Shown: positions 8,111-15,153 of the stretch, piece by piece
How positions within the stretch are numbered: the first letter of the stretch is position 1
How the letters are laid out: every line of letters begins with the position of its first letter
NCBI GenBank assembly: GCA_040261275.1
Contig: JBDQOI010000033.1
Span: forward strand, 1 to 25,253
Direction of reading: 5' to 3'
DNA from: UBA8752 sp040261275
GTDB lineage: Bacteria; Bacteroidota; Bacteroidia; Flavobacteriales_D; Sanyastnellaceae
DNA length: 25,253 bases
Notes under the pieces: model-generated
Databases searched by the model: none
The model's input: only the letters and a program-made list of their open reading frames with translations
What the model was told of the DNA's origin: nothing
Program-made: the position numbers and the translations under genes

Positions 8111-8592
8111 CCATGAACCACACGTCCCGTTTGCATTCCCATGCGCGGCCACTTGCCGTGTGCGGAGCGGCTCTGGTCACCTTGGCCCATTTGGTGGGGT
8201 GTCAACCTGAGACCGTGGATCCGGTCGAACCCGAGCTGGAATGGGTGAACATCAATTCCACGGCGTTCGAATCGGCCCAGACCCCCGTCGTGGTGACTTT
8301 GGCCTACCGGGACCACCAGGGTGACCTGGGGTGGGAGGACCCGGATCGGCATGCCCTTGAGGTGCAAGACGACAGGTTGGAAGCGCCCGATACCTATCAC
8401 ATTCCACCCTTGACGCCCGATGAGATGGAATTGGACATTGACGGCACTTTCGTGGTGCATTTGCCTCCGCTTTTCTTGTTGGGAAACGGGGGTGATGAGA
8501 TGACCCGGCTCACCTTTCGGATCACGGACCGGGCGGGTCATGCCTCCAATGTCGTCCAGTCCCCCTTGCTGCTCATCACCGATACGCTGTGA
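8107..8592 (+). CDS. Small Ig-like lipoprotein
   Basis: The 161-residue product has a lipoprotein signal with lipobox HLVGC (Cys32). An alternative start is Met3. The mature part is one beta-sandwich-like domain: VVVTLAYRDHQGDLGWEDPD, then LEVQDDRL, and LTFRITDRAGHASNVVQSP near the end. The DxxGDLGxxDPD and DRAGxxSN pattern occurs in many Bacteroidota lipoproteins that carry an Ig/PKD-like fold. No enzyme motif is visible. It overlaps both neighbours by 4 bases. It probably serves as a small structural or docking subunit for the surface protein that follows, but this rests on position only. Confidence 0.8.
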   Translation: MTMNHTSRLHSHARPLAVCGAALVTLAHLVGCQPETVDPVEPELEWVNINSTAFESAQTPVVVTLAYRDHQGDLGWEDPDRHALEVQDDRLEAPDTYHIPPLTPDEMELDIDGTFVVHLPPLFLLGNGGDEMTRLTFRITDRAGHASNVVQSPLLLITDTL

Positions 8593-11500
8593 GACCCATT
8601 CGCCATAGGTTCATATTGGCCATGGCGACCTGTGCGATGGCCCTGTCGTTATGCGCCCAGACCGAACCGTACTTGATGTCCGACACCACGGTGACGGACT
8701 GTCAGGGGGAGCTGACTGATACCGGGGGGCCCAATGGCCCCTATGGCAACAATGAAAATCTCATCTTCACCGTGGACGCGGACGCTCCACTGGAAGTGAG
8801 TTTCCAAGGCAGCATTGAAATTGAACCGGCCGCACCCGGAGGAGCCTTCCTCTTCGATTACCTCGTCTTGTATGACGGTCCGGATATTGGGTCCCCCGTT
8901 TTGGACACCCTGTATGGAACTGTAGACAGTCCCCCTTCCTATGCCACGGTGGGCGCTCTCACCGTCCAATTTGTTTCGGATGCCAGTGCCCAACCCCAGG
9001 GCTTCCACCTCAATTGGTCGGCCAATCCCCCTCCACCCGCGCTCCCCGTTTCCAACCTCGATGCACCTGGATCCTGCCCATTCAGTGCATTGGAATGGTC
9101 ATTCACGCCCGCCATCGAATGCGACCTGATCGATTGGTCCAGCCTTACCATCTCCGCGGGCAATGGCCAGAATTGGATGGTGGACACAGCGGCAGCAAAC
9201 CTCATCAGCTGCGGCAGTGGCTTCGCCGCGCAACTCATTCTCCCCCTCGAGGATGGTTTTCAGATCGAGGGCAATTGCGACATCATGGCCACCCTTTCAT
9301 TGGGACTGAGGGATGCTTGTGATTCGGTTTGGATCGAGACCGTTTCTGCCGAATGGAGCGCCACTGGTTGTGGCGCGGCACCCGATCTGTTTGCGGAAAG
9401 TGACACCCTGTGCACAGGGGGGTGCACCGTGTTGCACGCCATCCCACGGGGATGTGACAGCACCGTTGTCATCTGGTCGGGAAGCGACGGCACCTCATAT
9501 ACAGGCCTCGGACCTTGGGAAGTCTGCCCGTCCTCCACCACAACGTACAGCGCAACGGCCACGGAATCTCCTTCGGGGTTATCCGGGTCCACCACCGTGG
9601 ACATCACCGTCATCGACCTCGGCGCCTGGGTGGAAGACACCACTTTGTGTCCGGATGAGGTCCTTCTCCTGCCCAGTTCAGACATTGCAGGTCAATGGAC
9701 GGGTGCGGGGGTAAGCACTGACCCGCCTTGGTTTTTCGACGCGAGCGAGAGCGGCGCGGGCATCCACCTCTTGGAATTCACGGCCACGGGATCCGCCGCT
9801 TGCTCTTCCACAACAGAAGTTGAAGTGGTAGACATTCAGGCCCCTTCCGACCTCGCCACTTGCCCCGGTTCCCTCCCCTTCGATCTGCCCTCAACCGGGG
9901 GCAGCTGGTCCGGTCCTGGCATTGTGGAAGGGACCTTTGATCCACTGGTTGCCGACTCGACTTTTGGTCCTGGACCTTACACCGTTCTTCTGGAATGGTC
10001 CGGTTGCACAGCCCAAACCCAAATCCACGTGGAGCCGCTCGCCGCCGACATTGAAATTGGAACGGTGTGTGCGTCCGATGGGCCCATTCCCCTGCCCATG
10101 GAGCCACCCGGTGGCGCTTGGTCCGGGACGGGGTGGGACGATGCCTCCGGAATGTGGGTCCCGGAAGAAGCAGGACTAGGGCCCTTTTCGCTGACCTACA
10201 CCATGGAAGGCTGTGCTCGCGACGCTTTCGGGGTCGTCCTTCCCATCGAAGCAGGGCCCTCACAAACGTCCTGCCCTGAGCAACTGCCCTTCATCCCGTT
10301 CGCCAATTTCATCCCACCTGGCGGCAACTGGTCGGGTCCAGGCATCACCACCGTCGGCTTGAGTTCAGGAGAGTACGACCCTTCACTTGTTCCAGACGCC
10401 CAATGGAATGCCCTGGTCTACTCCGCCCCCAACGGATGCAGCGATACGTTGTGGATGTACAACCGACAGACCGCCATTTCACCTCAAGTGATACACGCAT
10501 GTGCAGGAGACACGGACAACCTCATCGGCGAGGGAGGGGCTGAGGCCAGCCCCTGGTGTGGCACCTGGGAATCCGAGGACACAGGAACCGTCGAAGATGA
10601 GGGCGATTGCCTTTGGTCCGCCTATGCCACAGCCTTTGAAATCGGATCCAACCTTCTGACATACAGCGTAAATGGGTGCAGTGACACGCTGGAAGTCATC
10701 GTATATCCTGACACCCTTCCCCTGGAAGACTGGAGCGCCTGCATATCCGAACCGGACACCGCATTGCCCCTGCTTCCTACCGGTACGCAGTGGAACGGGA
10801 ATGGAATCCAGTACACGTCGACGTCTTCCTGGCAATGGAGCGCATCGGTCGCCGGGGCGGGGTCCCATCCCTTGATCTGGACGACCCCTGCCGGTTGTAC
10901 CGACACCATTGAAGCGTTTGTAGAAATCCCACCGACTTGGTCCGCCCCCTTCGATGACGATGTTTTTTGCGCAAACAGCACATTGCTTCTGCCCCCCGGT
11001 CCCATCTCCAACGGGAACGGCCCGTCGCCTTCCCAGGAGAATTGGAGTTTGGACGCTGCCCCCTGGCCCCCCAATGTGACATCCGCCCAATTGGGCAGCG
11101 GCACCCATTCGGCTGAGCTCCTATGGACTGGCAATGTCTGCACCATATCCGCGTCATGGCCTTTCGAAGTATTGGCTCCCATTCATGTGGATTTGAGCGC
11201 TGGGGACCTCACCCTGTGCCCCGGCAGTGGCACCGAATCCACTGTGGGCCTTTCAGGGGGCTTGACGGCCGATGGTTTCGAGCTGGTCTGGTCAGACAAT
11301 GGACCACCCTTGCTGGAGCGGACCTTGGTTCCCTCTGCCTCCAGCTGGTGGTGGGTCGAGGTAACGGACGGATGTTCCACCCCCGCCCGGGACAGTCTTT
11401 TCCTCACGTTGGTTGACCCCATCGACGCGGAGGCCCTCTTTGGCCCCTTGGATTGCCATGGCGCACCCGTAAATCTGCTGCTGGATGCCAACGCACCCGC

Positions 11501-12266
11501 TGGAGTGCAGCACGTCTTGGACGGTGACACCCTGGGATCTGGACCACTGACCTTGGTTCTTCCGGGGGGCTCCAATGCGGATTGGCTGCTCATCGACCCT
11601 GTGGAAGGATGCACGCTGGATACCGTCTTGAACGTTCCGAGTCATCCTGCACTGAATGCCGCCTTCACCCTCTACCCCGCTGCCGACTGCATCCCATGGG
11701 ACGCGCAGCCCATCGGACTGATTGACCTTTCCCAAGGTGCCGATGCGGGCCAGTGGAATTGTGCCTTGACCCATGTCCCCCATGACAGCTCAGTTTCGGC
11801 CTTATCCCTGCCGTGGTCCTTGGGCACCAATCCTTCCCTGGAGCTTCCTGCACCCGGAATTTGGTCCGTCAGCCAAATCCTCACGCAATCCAACGGATGC
11901 GCGGACACCCTGGTCCAAAGCCTCTGCTTGCTGCCCCCCACCCAGCTTTGGCTTCCGGAGGCATTTTCCCCGAATGGGGACGGCACCAACGACGCATTGT
12001 TCCCCCGAGGCAGCGGTGTCAAGAGCTGGGAAATGACCGTGACCGACCAATGGGGCGTCAGCGTATGGCAGGAAGCCCACAGCGGATTCCCCCCCGGGAG
12101 CATCCTCGATGAAACCGATCCTTCTGGCAGCCCTGTCGGATGGGGCGGAGAAGAAAGAACCGGAGACCGCCCTGCACCCACCGGGGTCTATGCGGTCTCA
12201 CTATCTGGGGTGACCGATGGTGGCCAGTCCATTCTGCTACAACAGTATATCCGGCTGATTCGATGA
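8589..12266 (+). CDS. Large T9SS-secreted surface protein: CUB-like domain, GGxWxGxG modules, CHU_C C-terminus
   Basis: The 1225-residue product uses GTG at 8589, overlapping the upstream stop (GTGA); an ATG at 8622 is an alternative. Residues 1-24 are a signal peptide ending CAQ. Residues 31-146 fit a CUB domain (FDYLVLYDGPD, LTVQFVSDASAQPQGFHLNW). From about 367 to 790 at least six modules of roughly 70-80 residues start with a GGxWxGxG motif (near 367, 436, 507, 577, 656 and 731) and end in a C-containing strand. The last 105 residues hold WLPEAFSPNGDGTNDALFP, the classic gliding-motility-associated C-terminal (CHU_C, T9SS type B) signal, followed by TGVYAV and a final YIRLI strand. It should be secreted by T9SS and held at the cell surface, perhaps as an adhesin or scaffold. 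The next gene encodes a PorP/SprF protein, the usual partner of type B substrates. Confidence 0.92.
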   Translation: MRPIRHRFILAMATCAMALSLCAQTEPYLMSDTTVTDCQGELTDTGGPNGPYGNNENLIFTVDADAPLEVSFQGSIEIEPAAPGGAFLFDYLVLYDGPDIGSPVLDTLYGTVDSPPSYATVGALTVQFVSDASAQPQGFHLNWSANPPPPALPVSNLDAPGSCPFSALEWSFTPAIECDLIDWSSLTISAGNGQNWMVDTAAANLISCGSGFAAQLILPLEDGFQIEGNCDIMATLSLGLRDACDSVWIETVSAEWSATGCGAAPDLFAESDTLCTGGCTVLHAIPRGCDSTVVIWSGSDGTSYTGLGPWEVCPSSTTTYSATATESPSGLSGSTTVDITVIDLGAWVEDTTLCPDEVLLLPSSDIAGQWTGAGVSTDPPWFFDASESGAGIHLLEFTATGSAACSSTTEVEVVDIQAPSDLATCPGSLPFDLPSTGGSWSGPGIVEGTFDPLVADSTFGPGPYTVLLEWSGCTAQTQIHVEPLAADIEIGTVCASDGPIPLPMEPPGGAWSGTGWDDASGMWVPEEAGLGPFSLTYTMEGCARDAFGVVLPIEAGPSQTSCPEQLPFIPFANFIPPGGNWSGPGITTVGLSSGEYDPSLVPDAQWNALVYSAPNGCSDTLWMYNRQTAISPQVIHACAGDTDNLIGEGGAEASPWCGTWESEDTGTVEDEGDCLWSAYATAFEIGSNLLTYSVNGCSDTLEVIVYPDTLPLEDWSACISEPDTALPLLPTGTQWNGNGIQYTSTSSWQWSASVAGAGSHPLIWTTPAGCTDTIEAFVEIPPTWSAPFDDDVFCANSTLLLPPGPISNGNGPSPSQENWSLDAAPWPPNVTSAQLGSGTHSAELLWTGNVCTISASWPFEVLAPIHVDLSAGDLTLCPGSGTESTVGLSGGLTADGFELVWSDNGPPLLERTLVPSASSWWWVEVTDGCSTPARDSLFLTLVDPIDAEALFGPLDCHGAPVNLLLDANAPAGVQHVLDGDTLGSGPLTLVLPGGSNADWLLIDPVEGCTLDTVLNVPSHPALNAAFTLYPAADCIPWDAQPIGLIDLSQGADAGQWNCALTHVPHDSSVSALSLPWSLGTNPSLELPAPGIWSVSQILTQSNGCADTLVQSLCLLPPTQLWLPEAFSPNGDGTNDALFPRGSGVKSWEMTVTDQWGVSVWQEAHSGFPPGSILDETDPSGSPVGWGGEERTGDRPAPTGVYAVSLSGVTDGGQSILLQQYIRLIR

Positions 12267-13378
12267 AGGGGAGCTGTCGCCATAGCCTTTGTCCCACCCC
12301 TCGCTGCCGGAGGCGGCCAGATGGACCCTTGCGGATATCGGCGCTGCACAAGTGGGCCTTGCTCTTCATCTCGGCAAGCTGTCTGACTCCCCTCGTGGGA
12401 CAGGAAAGTCAAGCCCCCTGGTTGGGCGACCTCCCGGGACTTGAGCATCCTTCCGCATGGAGCATGGAGGATCAACCCATCGTGCTGGGAATGCAAAGGG
12501 CGCCCCGATGGAATGAGGCATTGAAGCCGATGGAGAGCGTATGGCTGGGCATCGGATGGCAGCCCTTCTCCGCCCGCTCCAGGGCAGGTTCGAGAAACAG
12601 CGGGGAAAGAATGGCTTTGGGACTGGTGTTGAAACAGGATCCACTGGCGACGGGCTGGAGCCAAACCGGAATCGACCTCTCGGCTTCCACCACAACACAG
12701 CTCTCGCGAAAATGGATCGGGGCCGCGGGTTTGGCCATCGGCGCATCGGCTTGGAGGCTCGACCCCAGCAACTGGAGCTGGAACGCCCAATACGGAGCAC
12801 AGGGATACGACCCGAATGCCCCGACCGGCGAGTCCGCCATGGGCGAAACGACGGGCGGATGGAGATGGAACTCAGCGTTGAGCCTCTCTATTCAATCCAG
12901 CCGCGCGCGTGGAGCCAGGACCTTGCCCCAATGGCGCGCAGCAGCCACCCTTCGCCACATTGTGCCCGGCAAATCACCCCATCTTTCGCCGGTTCACGCC
13001 GACACCTTGAGGTGGCTCGGTCACTGGTGGCTGGAGTCCAGCGGAAAGTGGAATCGGGAACCGTTCTCATGGCGGGTGTGGCACCGGGGAGGTTGGCAAG
13101 GACAAAGCGCATTGGGCGAGTGGGGCGCATCCTTGGGCCGTGAATTGGGGCAATCCTCCCGGTTCACCAACTCACGAGTCGCCCACGTTGCGGAATGTGG
13201 CATCCTGATGCGCACCGAAGGCACTTGGCACGCTGTTTTGGGGTGGTCACGGGGCGGCATGCAATTCCGCATCGGTCCGGGGTGGACCTGGGGTCAACTG
13301 TGGCGCCCTCCACCCGGTTGGACCGTGGCCTTCACCTGGCGCCCCGATTTCGATTCCGGCCTGTCCCTTCATCGGTGA
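12263..13378 (+). CDS. PorP/SprF family T9SS-associated outer-membrane protein
   Basis: The ATG at 12263 overlaps the upstream stop (ATGA), as at most other junctions in the operon, and gives 371 residues. However, the signal-like segment LHKWALLFISASCLTPLVGQ then sits at residues 29-48. A TTG at 12329 would give a cleaner signal peptide and 349 residues. The body is a beta-barrel with alternating short strands. The segment SNWSWNAQYGAQGYDPNAPT followed by GES matches the PorP/SprF hallmark (W..Q..gqgYdp..PTgE), and WIGAAGLAIGASAWRLDPS and MQFRIGPGWTWG also fit. Family members help anchor or present T9SS substrates with type B (CHU_C) ends, and their genes commonly follow such substrates, exactly as here. 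It closes the operon. Confidence 0.88.
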   Translation: MKGSCRHSLCPTPRCRRRPDGPLRISALHKWALLFISASCLTPLVGQESQAPWLGDLPGLEHPSAWSMEDQPIVLGMQRAPRWNEALKPMESVWLGIGWQPFSARSRAGSRNSGERMALGLVLKQDPLATGWSQTGIDLSASTTTQLSRKWIGAAGLAIGASAWRLDPSNWSWNAQYGAQGYDPNAPTGESAMGETTGGWRWNSALSLSIQSSRARGARTLPQWRAAATLRHIVPGKSPHLSPVHADTLRWLGHWWLESSGKWNREPFSWRVWHRGGWQGQSALGEWGASLGRELGQSSRFTNSRVAHVAECGILMRTEGTWHAVLGWSRGGMQFRIGPGWTWGQLWRPPPGWTVAFTWRPDFDSGLSLHR

Positions 13379-13396
13379 CCCTCCAAAACTGAGAGA

Positions 13397-13418
13397 GGCG
13401 CCTCCTCATGGAAGCGCC
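13397..13418. terminator. Hairpin between convergent genes, possible bidirectional terminator
   Basis: GGCGC at 13397-13401 pairs with GCGCC at 13414-13418. After one C/A mismatch, TC pairs with GA, leaving the six-base loop CTCATG. It lies 18 bases after the PorP/SprF stop and 31 bases after the stop of the giant repeat gene. On the minus strand it is followed by CTCTCTCAGTTTTGG, only a weak T tract; there is none on the plus strand. Confidence 0.5.
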
Positions 13419-13449
13419 CCCCAAGGCGAAGCAAAAAATGCGGTTTTGG

Positions 13450-15153
13450 TCATTCCGCTCCGCAGGATGAGTTGAAGAGCAGCAGGAGGTCCAGAAGGTC
13501 CTGGATCCCTACCGATCCATTGAAGTCAAAGTCCCAACAGATGGGGGCCACACAAGTGCCATCATCAAGGTTGGCCAATGGCTGATAGTTCTGCATTGTG
13601 GGATCGGTACAGCCCGTCCAGAAGCAGGAACCATCATCCAGTGTGGCACCGGGATCGAAGTTCACGGCATTGGAATAGGTACAACCCAAGTCTCCGCAGT
13701 CCGCTCCAGGCATGGCGCACGGTGCCACACCCAGTTCAATCGGCGTCAGCGGACTGAGCACACCACATCCACCGCCATCGGTGTTGTAGTACACGAGAAG
13801 GTCCGTGATTTCCAATGCACCAATCATGCCGTCACCATTGGAGTCGGGACAAGGCGGCGCATCCGAGCAACTGCCATCGTCCGCATTGGCGAACGTGGTG
13901 TAGTTCCGGTAGTAATCGACGGTGCATCCTTCAAAGAGACAGGATCCGTCATCGTACCCGGCGGCAGCGTCGTAGTTGGAAGCGGTCGGATAGGTACACC
14001 CGGGGCCACTCAGGCACGAGCCATCGTCATAGACGGCGTCCGGGTTGTAGTTCTCCGCTCCCTCCTGCGTGCATCCGCACTGTGAGAACAGACTGGAGGC
14101 CATGCCTTCCGAGGAGAAGCTGACCGTGGGACGGATGTCCACGTTGGGATTCCCTTCCAGGAAGAGCTGGAAGTTGATGGTTCCAAACACCTCTCCATCC
14201 GTAGTGAACTGTCCAATCAGCACTTCCAGGTTGTCTCCGGCAATTCCATTGGTCACATCGTTGGTCACGAACCAGGCACCGCCTGTCGCGTCATCGATGT
14301 CTATGCCACCGCCTGCAGAGAAGGCCGCCAGCCAATTTTGACCGGGGCTGCTCACGCCTTGTATTTCACCTTCACCGAGGGCGAGGTTGGGAATCTGGTC
14401 GATACCAATGGTGACCCAGCTGTCATAGGGCAGTGAAGGAATCACTCCGAACAAGAGAGGATTGATGGCAGAACCATAGTTCGAACCGATCGGATCCTGA
14501 TACCACGAAGTGGTGGTGTTCAAGTTCAATGGCAATTCTCCGTTTCCGAATACACTGGACAACTTGTCCGCGGGGTGCTGCCCCGTAACATAGATGCGGT
14601 AGGTACTCATACCCGCCAAGTCTCCGGCCTCGTGTTGGGCGAGGCGCACCAGTTTCAAGCCATAGCCGGCACTGTCACTCTCGAAGGAGAGGGTATCAGG
14701 ACCTGGAATGACTTCAGGCTCGTAACAGGAGCAGAATTCACAGCTTCCGTCATCTTCCGTGATGGTCGGACTGAAGTTGCACGCTGCCGGGTCGGTGCAA
14801 CCCGCCACCTCATTTTCATCGCACACACCGTCGCCGTCCACATCGTTCAGACAGTCTCCGAAGCAATCCACCAGCGCACTGCCATAGATGTCCTCTGCGT
14901 AGACACAGCTTCCATCATCGGTGTTGTATCCGCCGCTGTAGTTGCAGGCGGCAGGATCTGTGCATCCATAGACCGCTATGGTCGTGCAGGAACCGTCGTC
15001 CACATTGGCAGCAGGATCGTACTGGGTGTAGGCCGGGTCGGTACATCCCTCGACCACCAGCACCGAACAGGAACCATCGTCCACATCGGCTTCAGGGTCG
15101 AATTCGATATAAGGGATCGGTACAACCGGGGTACAGGCAACTGCCATCCTCAT
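13450..15153 (-). CDS. C-terminal part of the giant Cys/Asp repeat protein, in a shifted frame
   Basis: The frame is open for 567 codons up to 15153, but only the part from about 15111 downward (YIEFDP onward) resembles the repeat protein. The 14 or so codons before that are the wrong frame of the upstream repeat. It continues the larger part directly: four repeats with one DxDGDG linker, a fourth copy of the roughly 200-residue YDSWVTIG domain (residues 153-350), then five more repeats interrupted by an EF-hand/dockerin-like loop. A second such loop and the ending FNSSCGAE close the protein. I see no CHU_C or por-secretion tail. It is best read as the 3' end of one gene split by an indel. 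Independent expression is unlikely because there is no signal peptide. Confidence 0.85.
   Translation of the reverse strand: MRMAVACTPVVPIPYIEFDPEADVDDGSCSVLVVEGCTDPAYTQYDPAANVDDGSCTTIAVYGCTDPAACNYSGGYNTDDGSCVYAEDIYGSALVDCFGDCLNDVDGDGVCDENEVAGCTDPAACNFSPTITEDDGSCEFCSCYEPEVIPGPDTLSFESDSAGYGLKLVRLAQHEAGDLAGMSTYRIYVTGQHPADKLSSVFGNGELPLNLNTTTSWYQDPIGSNYGSAINPLLFGVIPSLPYDSWVTIGIDQIPNLALGEGEIQGVSSPGQNWLAAFSAGGGIDIDDATGGAWFVTNDVTNGIAGDNLEVLIGQFTTDGEVFGTINFQLFLEGNPNVDIRPTVSFSSEGMASSLFSQCGCTQEGAENYNPDAVYDDGSCLSGPGCTYPTASNYDAAAGYDDGSCLFEGCTVDYYRNYTTFANADDGSCSDAPPCPDSNGDGMIGALEITDLLVYYNTDGGGCGVLSPLTPIELGVAPCAMPGADCGDLGCTYSNAVNFDPGATLDDGSCFWTGCTDPTMQNYQPLANLDDGTCVAPICWDFDFNGSVGIQDLLDLLLLFNSSCGAE
13498..13533 (-). 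other. EF-hand/dockerin-like calcium loop 2, at the very C-terminus
   Basis: The encoded 12 residues DFDFNGSVGIQD have Asp, Asp, Asn, Gly, Val and Asp at positions 1, 3, 5, 6, 8 and 12, as in calcium loops, and are followed by the helix-like LLDLLLLF. The protein ends 16 residues after the loop (positions 13450-13497 including the stop codon). Confidence 0.6.
13810..13845 (-). other. EF-hand/dockerin-like calcium loop 1
   Basis: The encoded 12 residues DSNGDGMIGALE have a full canonical EF-hand loop pattern (Asp, Asn, Asp, Gly, Ile, Glu at 1, 3, 5, 6, 8 and 12), followed by ITDLLVYY. With loop 2 it forms a dockerin-like pair separated by two Cys repeats. Confidence 0.65.
14104..14697 (-). 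other. YDSWVTIG domain, copy D
   Basis: A roughly 200-residue non-repeat domain in the shifted C-terminal part. Landmarks in order are GYGLKL, MSTYRIYV, LSSVFGN, YDSWVTIGID, NWLAAF, GGAWFVTND, NGIAGDN and VLIGQFTTDG, with PTVSFSS at the end. It follows a CSC motif and precedes CGCT. Confidence 0.8.

Noticed and set aside
12140..12262. In-frame extension of the PorP/SprF gene to an upstream ATG
   Set aside because: It would overlap the CHU_C gene by 127 bases and gives a basic leader unlike a signal peptide.
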